This document shows positions 24,150-32,107 of a stretch of DNA of 64,000 nucleotides, piece after piece. The notes beneath the pieces were generated by a model that did not search any database, was not told where the DNA came from, and saw nothing but the letters and a program-made list of their open reading frames with translations. Source of the DNA: Marinimicrococcus sp033875255 (GTDB lineage: Bacteria; Pseudomonadota; Alphaproteobacteria; Geminicoccales; Geminicoccaceae). The stretch covers positions 1 to 64,000 of the forward strand of contig JAWZSN010000022.1 in the NCBI GenBank assembly GCA_033875255.1, given 5' to 3'. Each line of letters begins with the position of its first letter. The stretch's first letter is position 1. The position numbers and the translations under genes are program-made.

Positions 24150-24635
24150 ATGCTGGAGATCAGGAGGGCCGAGCCCCGGGACACGGACGCCGTGTGGCGC
24201 ATCATCGAGCCGGTCCTGCGCCGCGGCGACACCTATGCGCTCGATCCGGCGTTGGACCGCGAGGCGGGGCTCGAGCTCTGGATGAGGCGGCCCGCGGCCT
24301 GCTTCGTGGCGGAACGCGGCGGCGTGGTGCAAGGCACCTACTACATCAAGCCGAACCAGGCTGGCCCGGGTGCGCATGTGTGCAATGCCGGGTTCATGGT
24401 GGACCCGCAGGCGCGGCGCGGCGGCACGGGCCGGGCGATGGGGCGCCACGCGCTGGAGGCCGCCCGCGGGCTGGGCTTCCACGCCATGCAGTTCAACATG
24501 GTGGTCGCCAGCAACCGGCACGCCGTGGCGCTGTGGCAGGATCTGGGCTTTTCCATCGTCGGCACCCTGCCGGAAGCGTTCCGCCATCCCGAGCACGGGC
24601 TGGTCGATGCTCATGTGATGTACCGCAAGCTCTGA
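24150..24635 (+). CDS. GNAT family N-acetyltransferase
   Basis: A 161-residue acetyl-CoA-dependent acyltransferase. The N-terminal MLEIRRAEPRDTDAVWRIIE and the central VDPQARRGGTGRAMGRHALE (acetyl-CoA pyrophosphate loop R/Q-x-x-G-x-G/A) are typical, with QFNMVVASNRHAVALWQDLG and FSIVGTLPEAFRHP behind. The substrate cannot be inferred. ATG 24150 follows GAGGAGGGGC. It is followed 1 bp later by the zincin gene. Confidence 0.9.
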   Translation: MLEIRRAEPRDTDAVWRIIEPVLRRGDTYALDPALDREAGLELWMRRPAACFVAERGGVVQGTYYIKPNQAGPGAHVCNAGFMVDPQARRGGTGRAMGRHALEAARGLGFHAMQFNMVVASNRHAVALWQDLGFSIVGTLPEAFRHPEHGLVDAHVMYRKL

Positions 24636-24636
24636 G

Positions 24637-25071
24637 GTGGCAGCCTTGTCCGCCCGCCTGCCCGCCAGCGCCGCCTGGCATGCCCCCGACGCCGACCAGA
24701 TCGCTGCCATGGGCAGCCATATCCTCGCCGGGCTGCCCGTCGAGCTGCGCAACCTCGTCGGCATGATCCCGATCCGGGTGCAGGACTGGGCCGACGAGGC
24801 CACGCTCGCCGAGATGGGGATCGAGGACGCGCTCGAGCTCAGCGGGCTCTATCGCGGCATCCCGCTGGCCGAGCGGATCCACGCCGGGCTGCCGCCGGCC
24901 GAGCCGGAGATGATCTTCCTCTACCGGATGCCCATCCTGTTCGAGTGGTGCGAGCGCGGCTGCGCGCTGGAGGACGTGGTGTTCGACGTCCTGACCCACG
25001 AGATCGGCCACCATTTCGGCATGAACGAGGAGGAGGTCCTGCGCATGGAGGACCGTGGGGGAGAGGAATAG
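24637..25071 (+). CDS. Small zincin-like metallopeptidase family protein
   Basis: A 144-residue protein of the minimal-zincin type (Zincin_1-like). The zinc motif is VLTHEIGHHFGMNEEEV (HExxH followed by a downstream acidic ligand), preceded by MIFLYRMPILFEWCERG. The family is common as a small cytoplasmic protein of unknown substrate in Alphaproteobacteria. The start is GTG at 24637. It overlaps the region before the VOC gene. Confidence 0.85.
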   Translation: MAALSARLPASAAWHAPDADQIAAMGSHILAGLPVELRNLVGMIPIRVQDWADEATLAEMGIEDALELSGLYRGIPLAERIHAGLPPAEPEMIFLYRMPILFEWCERGCALEDVVFDVLTHEIGHHFGMNEEEVLRMEDRGGEE

Positions 25072-25075
25072 CCTC

Positions 25076-25450
25076 GTGGCGATCACCGCGCTCGACCATC
25101 TGGTTCTTACGGTGAACGACGAGGCGGCGACGCGCCGCTTCTATGTGGAGGGCCTGGCGATGCGCTGGGTAGAGTTCGGCGCCGGCCGGCACGCCCTGGC
25201 GTTCGGCCAGCAGAAGATCAACCTCCACTATGCCGGCCGCGAGCGCGAGCCCAGGGCGCTGCTGCCGACCCCGGGCTCCGGCGATCTCTGCCTGCTGACC
25301 GACGAGGATCTGGATAGGCTCGCCGCCCGCATGACCGGTCTCGGCTTTCCGGTGATCGAGGGGCCGGTGCAGCGCACCGGGGCGACCCGTCCGATCCTCT
25401 CGATCTACTTCCGCGACCCCGACGGCAACCTGATCGAGGTGAGCCGCTAG
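25076..25450 (+). CDS. VOC family (glyoxalase/fosfomycin-resistance-like) protein
   Basis: A 124-residue vicinal-oxygen-chelate protein. ITALDHLVLTVNDEAATRRF carries the first metal His, NLHYAGRE the second region, and YFRDPDGNLIEVSR is the classic C-terminal motif with the metal-ligand Glu. Small single-domain VOC proteins include glyoxalase-like and ring-cleaving enzymes; the substrate is not predictable. The GTG at 25076 is chosen because GAGAGGAA precedes it by 7 nt. It ends convergently, overlapping the next minus-strand gene by 4 bp. Confidence 0.88.
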   Translation: MAITALDHLVLTVNDEAATRRFYVEGLAMRWVEFGAGRHALAFGQQKINLHYAGREREPRALLPTPGSGDLCLLTDEDLDRLAARMTGLGFPVIEGPVQRTGATRPILSIYFRDPDGNLIEVSR

Positions 25451-26313
25451 GCGCCTGGCTGCGTCGCGGCCCAGCCTGCCCAGGCTTCGCCGCAATCGCC
25501 CCCGAGGCGCGCGCATTCGGCCCACCAGGCTTCCATGAGATTGTGAAAGTCGCGGGACAGCCAGGCGCTGCCGTCGGCCACATAGGCGCGGTCCTGCCCG
25601 CGGATTCCGGCCGTGCCGCAGATCCGCCCGAGCGCGTCTCCGGCATCGTAGTCGGCGAAGCGGACCTCGATGGTGCGACTGCCGGGGGCATGGAACGCCC
25701 ACGCCTCTCCAGCCCGGTCGACCATGCGCAGCGCCAGCGGAACGCTGCGCCCGTCGGGGCAGCGTGCGCTCTGCTCGTGAAACCCGCTGACACCCGCCTG
25801 CAGATGGTTCACGCGGCCGGTCGGTGTGTAGCTCGCGATGGTCGAGCCGGTGCAGTCCTGGCCCCACAGCGGATCGGCGTCGCGGATTTCCGTCGTCGCC
25901 GATTGGCCCGGCGCCAGCCAGCTGGCGTCGCCGGCCCAGGCAGGGCCGCTCTGGCCGTCGGCGCATTGCACCGTGAGCTCCACCGCGCCGACCCGCAGAT
26001 GCACCGGCGCCAGGTTGCGGTATCGGGCGACCACCGTCAGCGCCCGCGGGTCCCGCCCGATCACCGTCACCGTGCCCTCGACCAGCGCCGCGCCGGGGTC
26101 CCGCTCGCGCGCCGCGCAGAGCGCCGCCAGCGACGCGGTCCAGTGCGCGAGCGCCGGGGCGTCCTCATCGAGCGCTGCGTCCTCGCAGACGGTGTCGATG
26201 GCCGAGCGGGCAGGCATGGCGGGCGCGCCATGGTCCGCCGTCCGGCCTTGCCCGGGGCCGGCCAGCAGGCCGGCCAGCAGAAGGCCGCACAAGCGGCCGC
26301 GCGAGCGGTTCAT
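25447..26313 (-). CDS. Secreted protein of unknown function (last gene of orphan operon)
   Basis: A 288-residue exported protein. The signal peptide (RLCGLLLAGLLAGPGQG) is almost identical to that of the next gene upstream, and the following 60 residues (SAIDTVCEDAALDEDAPALA, then HWTASLAALCAARERD) match the mature part of that gene, so the two share a duplicated N-terminal module. After it comes a beta-rich domain (VEGTVTVIGRDPRALTVVAR, VRFADYDAGDALGRICGTAG) with several Cys. I recognise no family. Start and upstream stop overlap (ATGA). Confidence 0.75.
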   Translation of the reverse strand: MNRSRGRLCGLLLAGLLAGPGQGRTADHGAPAMPARSAIDTVCEDAALDEDAPALAHWTASLAALCAARERDPGAALVEGTVTVIGRDPRALTVVARYRNLAPVHLRVGAVELTVQCADGQSGPAWAGDASWLAPGQSATTEIRDADPLWGQDCTGSTIASYTPTGRVNHLQAGVSGFHEQSARCPDGRSVPLALRMVDRAGEAWAFHAPGSRTIEVRFADYDAGDALGRICGTAGIRGQDRAYVADGSAWLSRDFHNLMEAWWAECARLGGDCGEAWAGWAATQPGA

Positions 26314-26576
26314 GGCCTTGTCTCGGGCGTGCCGGGCTGCGCGGCCGGGGTGCGCCGGTCGGCCTGCTCGCGCGCGTCGCACAAGGCCTCTATCGACGCC
26401 ATCCAATGCGCGAGATCCGGGGCCTTCTCGTCGATCGCCCAGCTCTCGCAGGCGGCATCGACAGCCGACTGGGCTGCGGCGTCGAGCGCGTCGTAATTCA
26501 CCGTCTGGCCCTGGGCGGGGCCGGCCAGCAGGCCGCCGAGCAGAAGCCCGCACAAGCGGTAGCGCCAGGCATTCAT
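26310..26576 (-). CDS. Small secreted protein, paralogue of the downstream gene's N-terminal module
   Basis: An 88-residue exported protein consisting of a signal peptide (RLCGLLLGGLLAGPAQG) and one short module (QSAVDAACESWAIDEKAPDL, then AHWMASIEALCDAREQ) with two Cys, ending in a Pro/Thr tail. It aligns over nearly its whole length with the N-terminus of the gene at 25447-26313. The DNA of both signal regions is also alike, which points to a tandem duplication. Function unknown. Confidence 0.72.
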   Translation of the reverse strand: MNAWRYRLCGLLLGGLLAGPAQGQTVNYDALDAAAQSAVDAACESWAIDEKAPDLAHWMASIEALCDAREQADRRTPAAQPGTPETRP

Positions 26577-26580
26577 GGTC

Positions 26581-27648
26581 CTACTCCCGGCACTGGGCGT
26601 TGCCGCAGGCGCTGGTGCAGCGCGCCGTGGCCCGCTGCATGTCGTCGATGCGGTTGCAGGCATAAGTCTCCGCAAAGAAGATCATGGCGCTTTTGCACTG
26701 CTGGGTGCGGTAGCTCAGCGGAATGCTGTTGGAGACGCCGCTCGGGCAGGAGATCCTCACGGTCTCGCGGCGATAGGCGGCGTTGGGGTCGGTAACGGCG
26801 CCGCCCGACCTCGCCGCGCCGGCCTTCTGCCCGCCCGACGCTGCTGCCTGGCGCTTTTGCGCGGCGACGCCGGCCAGCGCGCTGGTCTGCCCGCCGCTCA
26901 GGACGTCGCTGGCGAGGGCACCGCCGATCTCGACAGCATCCACGGCCGGAATGTCCGCCGCGACGAGTGCCAGGCCACCCAGGCCCAGCGCCAGCACCTG
27001 CCCGAAGGACAGTCCGCCTCCCGAGCTGCCGGCCTGCGCCTCGCGAAGACGCGCCACCTGCCCGTGATAGCGCTGCTCGAAACTGGCAAGATAGCTCTGG
27101 TCGGCCGGCGTGAAGCCGTGCGGCCTGGAGCCCGCCTCGACCGCCCAGATGCCCGAGGCGGGAGGGCCGTCTGCCGGAATGTGGCTGCCGACCAGCATGT
27201 AGCGGCCGTCATAGGGCAGGGGGCCCGGCCAGTCGCTGCCATACCCGCTCGTGTCCTCGTAGAAGTAGTGGAATCGGCCGGCATAGCGGTCGCCCTGCCT
27301 GGTGACGTAGACGCCCTCGTCGAACGTCCAGAAGGACATCCCCGGAACGAACGGCGAGGAGACGCGCTTGAAGCGTCCGAGAAAGACGTCGGTTTCCAGC
27401 CAGGCGACGCCGGTGCCCACACCGCCGCTGACGCGGATATCCGGCTTGCGGTACGAGTCCACCACCGGCGCGCTGTCCTCGGCAGTGGCGCGCAGGCGAT
27501 CCATGGCCTTGGCGCCCAGGCGAAGGCCCGCGCCGGCAACCGGTCGCTGCTCGGCGGCGGCCGTCTCTATTCCGCAGGCGAGGAGTGCCAGGGCGAGCAC
27601 GGCCGGGCCGATAACGCGGCGGATATGCACGTGGAGCGGCGGGGGCAC
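26581..27648 (-). CDS. Secreted Cys-rich protein of unknown function
   Basis: A 355-residue exported protein. After a signal peptide (VIGPAVLALALLACGIETAA) comes a Trp/Tyr-rich domain (MSFWTFDEGVYVTRQGDRYA, FHYFYEDTSGYGSDWPGP), a hydrophobic segment (GGLSFGQVLALGLGGLALVA) that could span the inner membrane, and a C-terminal Cys-rich region (CNRIDDMQRATARCTSACGN). No known family comes to mind. The start is a GTG at 27648 (an internal GTG is possible), 4 bp after the upstream gene. Confidence 0.7.
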   Translation of the reverse strand: MPPPLHVHIRRVIGPAVLALALLACGIETAAAEQRPVAGAGLRLGAKAMDRLRATAEDSAPVVDSYRKPDIRVSGGVGTGVAWLETDVFLGRFKRVSSPFVPGMSFWTFDEGVYVTRQGDRYAGRFHYFYEDTSGYGSDWPGPLPYDGRYMLVGSHIPADGPPASGIWAVEAGSRPHGFTPADQSYLASFEQRYHGQVARLREAQAGSSGGGLSFGQVLALGLGGLALVAADIPAVDAVEIGGALASDVLSGGQTSALAGVAAQKRQAAASGGQKAGAARSGGAVTDPNAAYRRETVRISCPSGVSNSIPLSYRTQQCKSAMIFFAETYACNRIDDMQRATARCTSACGNAQCRE

Positions 27649-27652
27649 GGGC

Positions 27653-28663
27653 TCAGACCTCGCATCGCGTGGTCAGGACCTTCTCGCCGTCGACGAAACA
27701 TTCCTGCTGCTCGCCCGAGAGCTGCGGCTGGAAATGTTGCAGCGGGCCGTGGGCGACGCCGTCGCGGAGCAGATAGGTCAGCTTCCTCGTGCCGCCGACA
27801 TACTCGGTGTAGCGCACCCGTCCATCGGGCGTGCCGAGGCGTGTGAGCGTGCCGTTCGCGACAGCGTTCACCTTGTCGCCGATCACCGGGCTGGTCTCGA
27901 ACGCGACCCCCGGTCCCGCCTCGATTCCGTGCTCGAACCGGCCATAATCGGCGGTCGTGAAGGTCTCGACGGCGTGGCTCTCCGGCTTCGGGTGGATCGT
28001 CGGATACTGCTCGTGCAACGCCTGGAGCCACGGCACCAGCCGGCCGTCCGCGGTCATCTTGCCGTCCCACGCAGCGACGTGGAGGTAGCGCGTGCACTCT
28101 CCGTGCCGCACGGAGCGCGCGAAGGTGCAGTCCTCGCGGGCCGTCACCTCCGACACCCGGTACTGATCCATCCGGCCGTCCTTCGCGACCCGCACAAAGC
28201 TGATGCGCAACACCGCCGGCCCGTCCAGCACACCGTCGCGGCAATCGCCCCGCACCAGCGCGACCTCGGCCTGGTCAAACACCGGTGCGCCCTCGGCCAG
28301 GCCGGCCTTGGCGAAATGGTCCTGGTAGTCCGGCGAGCGCTCCTGGATCGGCCACCGGAAGGCACTCTCGGCAAGGCCCTCCACCGTGGCGGGTGGCAAG
28401 GCGCAGGCAATCCCCGGCGCGTCGGCCATGAGGAAGGCATCACGGTCGGCTTCCATGGCGGCGCGGTCGGCCATGTAGCGCGTGCGGTAGGCGGCCAGCG
28501 CCGGGTCCTCGAGGACCGGCGGGAAGCCCGCATAGGTGGCATCGAGCCGCTTTTGCGTCTCGATGTGGGACAGCGCGCCGGCGCAGCCGGCCAGCGGGAC
28601 GAGGAGGAGCAGGAGCGCGGGCAGCAAAGGACGGCGGAGCGCCGGCGAAGCGACAACGGGCAT
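27653..28663 (-). CDS. Lipoprotein of unknown function (first gene of orphan operon)
   Basis: A 336-residue predicted lipoprotein with lipobox LVPLAGCAG. The mature part contains repeated short strand-turn units with DG/G spacing (GDCRDGVLDGPAVLRISFVR, YGRFEHGIEAGPGVAFETSP, YLLRDGVAHGPLQHFQPQ) reminiscent of MORN-type hairpins, but below what I would call a match. First of four genes separated by 4 bp or less and all bearing export signals, so the four products probably act together in the envelope. Confidence 0.72.
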   Translation of the reverse strand: MPVVASPALRRPLLPALLLLLVPLAGCAGALSHIETQKRLDATYAGFPPVLEDPALAAYRTRYMADRAAMEADRDAFLMADAPGIACALPPATVEGLAESAFRWPIQERSPDYQDHFAKAGLAEGAPVFDQAEVALVRGDCRDGVLDGPAVLRISFVRVAKDGRMDQYRVSEVTAREDCTFARSVRHGECTRYLHVAAWDGKMTADGRLVPWLQALHEQYPTIHPKPESHAVETFTTADYGRFEHGIEAGPGVAFETSPVIGDKVNAVANGTLTRLGTPDGRVRYTEYVGGTRKLTYLLRDGVAHGPLQHFQPQLSGEQQECFVDGEKVLTTRCEV

Positions 28664-28830
28664 GGCGCAGCGACCTTTCACCGTGGAAGCGATGGCGCCG
28701 CCTTTTCCGCTCAGCGGCGCCCGGCACACGCACCATCTGTCGGGATCAACTAGAAGACGAATTCGTTAAGCGTTGCAATCCCCGGCCGGGCATGGCGGCG
28801 CTCCGTGCGCGCCGACGCCCGGTGGGCGGC

Positions 28831-29694
28831 TCAGCGGTCCTGTACCAGCTCGAGCGCGACGCCGCAGGCATGCTCCGGCGCCACGGCCAGGCCGGCTCCC
28901 GGCACCTGCTTGTGCGGCACCTCCTGCAGCTCGAGGAAGCGCTTGGCGGCGTCGAGGTCGCGCACCGCCACGGTGAGCACCGCGAGACGCGGCCCGCCTC
29001 GTGCCTCCGCCTCCTCGTCGATCTCCAGCGCCGGGTGGATCAGGAAGGCGTCCTCCGGCGGCACCAGGAGGATCACGCCCTGGCCGGTCTGCACCGCCCA
29101 GATCCGGTCGGTGTCGGTGAGCGCCGCGGTCCCGAACACCCTGCCGAGCGGCTCGGCAAGCGCTTCCGGCCGGGCTGCGAGCACGGTGCAGCTGACGATC
29201 CGCACGGCCCCGTTGGGGTGGGCGAGCCAGCCGGGCCGCCGCAGATGCTCGGGCGTCAGATGCTCGCAGGCGAAGAGCCGCAGGCCGCCGCAGCTCTCGT
29301 TGTCCAGCATGGCGTTGCGAAACTGCAGGTCGATGCCGCCGTCGGTCTCGAGAAGGCGGCCGAGCGCTTGGGGCTCGGGCGCCGGGAGGCCGGCGGCGCG
29401 CCAGGCTGCGGCGGTGGCCGCGGCGTCGCCGCTGGCGAGCGCCAGGCCCAGCAGGCCCTGGCCCTGCTCGTCGAGAAGCCGGTCGAGGCCGTTGGTGAAC
29501 TGCGCCGGATCGAGGATGCCCAAAAGCTCGAGATAGTCGTGCTCGAACATGATGCAGTAATTGGCGGTGCCCCAGCCGACATGCCGGCCGCGCGGCGTCG
29601 AGTTGAAGCCGAGCCTGCCCCATTGCCGGCGCGCCGCCTCGAGGTCGCTCACGCCGATGAGCACATGATCGATGCCGAGCAGCCTGCGGTTCAC
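28831..29694 (-). CDS. VOC superfamily protein with duplicated glyoxalase-like domain
   Basis: A 287-residue protein whose N-terminal half (GIDHVLIGVSDLEAARRQWG, ANYCIMFEHDYLELLGIL) and C-terminal half (LTVAVRDLDAAKRFLELQ) each show a vicinal-oxygen-chelate strand pattern. The first half resembles the Glyoxalase_3 group (G-H-x-x-W-G-T-x-N). Metal-dependent lyase, isomerase or dioxygenase chemistry is possible; the substrate is unknown. Start GTG at 29694. Confidence 0.82.
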   Translation of the reverse strand: MNRRLLGIDHVLIGVSDLEAARRQWGRLGFNSTPRGRHVGWGTANYCIMFEHDYLELLGILDPAQFTNGLDRLLDEQGQGLLGLALASGDAAATAAAWRAAGLPAPEPQALGRLLETDGGIDLQFRNAMLDNESCGGLRLFACEHLTPEHLRRPGWLAHPNGAVRIVSCTVLAARPEALAEPLGRVFGTAALTDTDRIWAVQTGQGVILLVPPEDAFLIHPALEIDEEAEARGGPRLAVLTVAVRDLDAAKRFLELQEVPHKQVPGAGLAVAPEHACGVALELVQDR

Positions 29695-29806
29695 ACTCGC
29701 CCCCCTGAAAAGCGCCGCGTTTCGAGCCCATCTTCCCGTGCTGGCCGGGCGAGGGCAAGGCGGCTAGAAGGGTGGGCGCCCCGCGGCCGCGATCGGAACG
29801 ACCGGA

Positions 29807-30565
29807 ATGACCATAGGATTGTTGTGCGCCATCCCCCAGGAGCTCGTGCATCTGCGCGAGGTCCTCGAGCACGAGTCGAGCGAGGAGGTGGCCGGGTTGC
29901 GCTTCGACCGCGGCCGGCTCGACGGAAGCGAGGTGGTCCTCGTCGGCGCCGGGATCGGCAAGGTCAACACGGCCCTGGTCTCGACCCTGCTGATCGAGCG
30001 GTTCGGTGCACGGCTGGTGGTGTTCTCAGGCGTCGCCGGCGGGCTCGACCCCGAGCTCCATATCGGCGACGTGGTGATCGCCGACCGCACCGTCCAGCAC
30101 GATGCCGGCGTGATCGAGAACGGCAAGGTGCACACCTACCAGGCGGGCCATGTGCCCTTCTTCAACCCCACCAGCCGGCTCGGCTACGAGGTCGGCGCCG
30201 ATCTGATGGAGCGGGTCCGCGAGCGGCTCGACGGTTTCGCCCTGCCGCCGCTCTCGCCGGCCGCCAGCGGTGGCAAGGCGCGGGGTCGGCCCCGGATCGT
30301 CTTCGGCACGATCCTCTCGGGCGACCAGTATCTCCATTGCGAGACCACGCGGCAGCGCCTCTTCGCCGAGCTGGGCGGCCGGGCCATCGAGATGGAGGGT
30401 GGCGCGCTGGGCCAGGTGTGCGAGGCATTCGGCGTGCCGTGGCTCGACATCCGCGCCCTCTCCGATCTCGCCGGCAAGGAGTCGCGCTTCGACTTTGCCG
30501 CCTTCGCCGACGAGGTGGCGGCAAGCTCGGCCATGATCCTGCGCCAGCTCCTTCCCGCCCTTTGA
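29807..30565 (+). CDS. mtnN: 5'-methylthioadenosine/S-adenosylhomocysteine nucleosidase
   Basis: A 252-residue nucleoside phosphorylase-fold enzyme that removes adenine from MTA and SAH. Key parts are IGLLCAIPQELVHLREVL (first catalytic Glu), VVFSGVAGGLDPELHIGDVV, AIEMEGGALGQVCEAFGVPW (substrate Glu) and IRALSDLAG with the catalytic Asp. Length is slightly above the usual 230. ATG 29807. A phosphorylase of the same fold with another nucleoside is less likely given the SDLAG context. Confidence 0.87.
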   Translation: MTIGLLCAIPQELVHLREVLEHESSEEVAGLRFDRGRLDGSEVVLVGAGIGKVNTALVSTLLIERFGARLVVFSGVAGGLDPELHIGDVVIADRTVQHDAGVIENGKVHTYQAGHVPFFNPTSRLGYEVGADLMERVRERLDGFALPPLSPAASGGKARGRPRIVFGTILSGDQYLHCETTRQRLFAELGGRAIEMEGGALGQVCEAFGVPWLDIRALSDLAGKESRFDFAAFADEVAASSAMILRQLLPAL

Positions 30566-30572
30566 GCCGTCC

Positions 30573-30827
30573 TCAGCGGCGGTAGCCGTACCAGGGACGG
30601 TCGTGGAAGCGGATGTCGCTCTCCAGCCACAGGAGCCGGCGCTCCATGGCCTCGAGACGGCGGTTGCTGTCCTGCAGCAGCAGGCAGAGCTTCCACGCGT
30701 CGCTGGTCTCCGCGAAGCCCGCCTCGAGGCAGCCCTCGCGGCTCGCCTCTTCCATCTGCCGCTCGATCTCGGCCGCCGGGGTGCAGGCGGCCGAGAGTGA
30801 AACCAGCGCCAGCGCCAGCGCCCTCAC
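30573..30827 (-). CDS. Small lipoprotein of unknown function
   Basis: An 84-residue predicted lipoprotein (ALALVSLSAACTPAAEIE) with a helical body containing two further Cys (GCLEAGFAETSDAWKLCLLL) and a coiled-coil-like segment (DSNRRLEAMERRLLWLES). The GTG start overlaps the stop of the nitroreductase gene (GTGA), so it is translationally coupled. No family recognised. Confidence 0.65.
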   Translation of the reverse strand: MRALALALVSLSAACTPAAEIERQMEEASREGCLEAGFAETSDAWKLCLLLQDSNRRLEAMERRLLWLESDIRFHDRPWYGYRR

Positions 30828-31405
30828 CGCTCGCGGTCCGGCGGCGGCCAGTCGGCGACCACGGCGCTGCGCTCGGGCCGCGGCGAGGGCACCTGCTCGG
30901 CGCCGTAGCTGCCCAAATAGAGAAAGCCCATGATCTGCTCCTCCTTCTGCACGCCCAGCCCCTCGCGGATGACGGGGTCGTAGGCGTTCTTGCCGGTCGA
31001 CCACTTGCCGGCGAAGCCCAGCGCGTGCGCGGCGACCAGCATGTTCTGGGCGGCGGCCGCCGCCGAGGCGATCTGCTCGATCTCGGGGATCTTGGGGTGA
31101 TCGGGCCGCAGGCAGCCGATCACCACCAACAGGAGCGGTGCCCGCAGCGGCGCCTTGTGCTGCTTTTCCAGCTCCTCGGGATGGTGATCGGGGCGCGCCC
31201 GCACCGAGGCTGCGAAAAGCTCGCCAAGCTGCTCGCGGGCAGCGCCGCGGATCACCAAGAAGCGCCAGGGCCGCAGCTTGCCGTGGTCGGGTGCCGCCAT
31301 GCCAGCCGCGAGAATGGTCTCGAGCTGTGCCGCATCGGGGCCCGGCCCCGTCATCTTGACCTGCGGCACCGTGCGCCGCGTCAGCAGGGCCTCGATGGCC
31401 TCCAT
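30824..31405 (-). CDS. Nitroreductase family protein (RutE/YdjA-like)
   Basis: A 193-residue FMN-dependent oxidoreductase. TRRTVPQVKMTGPGPDAAQL, AAPDHGKLRPWRFLVIRGAA (FMN-binding, YdjA-type) and ALGFAGKWSTGKNAYDPVIR match the short nitroreductase subfamily. These reduce nitro compounds, quinones or flavins using NAD(P)H; the natural substrate is unknown. ATG 31405. Confidence 0.9.
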   Translation of the reverse strand: MEAIEALLTRRTVPQVKMTGPGPDAAQLETILAAGMAAPDHGKLRPWRFLVIRGAAREQLGELFAASVRARPDHHPEELEKQHKAPLRAPLLLVVIGCLRPDHPKIPEIEQIASAAAAAQNMLVAAHALGFAGKWSTGKNAYDPVIREGLGVQKEEQIMGFLYLGSYGAEQVPSPRPERSAVVADWPPPDRER

Positions 31406-31606
31406 GCCGTCCGCTCCCGTTGGTGAAAGGATCCGCTGCCCATCATCGGGGGCAGAACCCCGGGGTCAAGGGCCTGGGGTCAAGGGCTCCATGTCGCAGC
31501 GCAGAATGCAACCTCCGGGCGACCCCGGCCGTTTTCGGCCTTGATTGTTGCGCCGCGTCACGCCCATTGTGCGCCGCAACTGGACGAGCCGACGCAAAGG
31601 GGTTCC

Positions 31607-32035
31607 ATGGAACACGGCTATTATATCGAGGACATCGAGCCCGGCATGTCCGCGATGTTCGGCAAGACCATCACCGAGGCCGACATCCTGCTGTTCGCCG
31701 GGGTCTCGGGCGACACCAACCCCGTGCACCTGAACGAGGAGTTCGCGGGTGCCACGCCGTTCAAGGGCCGCATCGCCCACGGCCTGCTGAGCGCCAGCCT
31801 GATCTCCACGGCCATCGGCACCAAGCTGCCCGGCCCCGGCTGCATCTATGTGGGTCAGACCCTGAAGTTCCTGGCCCCGGTGCGCGCCGGCGAGACGGTC
31901 CGCGCCGTGGTCACCGTCAAGGAGGTGGACCGTGAGCGACGCCGCGTCATCCTCGAGACCGTCTGCAAGGTCCAGGACAAGGACGTGGTCGTCGGCGAGG
32001 CCACGATCATGGTGCCGCGGCGCCCCCAGGCCTGA
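31607..32035 (+). CDS. phaJ: MaoC-like (R)-specific enoyl-CoA hydratase
   Basis: A 142-residue single hot-dog-fold hydratase. The hydratase-2 motif is present (FAGVSGDTNPVHLNEEFA with catalytic Asp and His), followed by RIAHGLLSASLISTAIG. PhaJ enzymes interconvert crotonyl-CoA and (R)-3-hydroxybutyryl-CoA, which would link this gene to Ccr (3061) and PhaC (63503) in the window, but other acyl-CoA substrates are possible. ATG 31607 follows AAAGGGG. An imperfect tandem repeat (GGGGTCAAGGGC at 31462 and 31476) lies upstream. Confidence 0.8.
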   Translation: MEHGYYIEDIEPGMSAMFGKTITEADILLFAGVSGDTNPVHLNEEFAGATPFKGRIAHGLLSASLISTAIGTKLPGPGCIYVGQTLKFLAPVRAGETVRAVVTVKEVDRERRRVILETVCKVQDKDVVVGEATIMVPRRPQA

Positions 32036-32107
32036 CGTCCGGCGCTCGGGGCATCCGCGGCCGCTTTGAGCTTTACAGCCCCTTGCGCGCATGGAACAAA
32101 CCGCGCC

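Noticed and set aside
32036..32107. FMN riboswitch before ribF
   Set aside because: The 72-bp gap is too short and lacks the conserved RFN element sequences.
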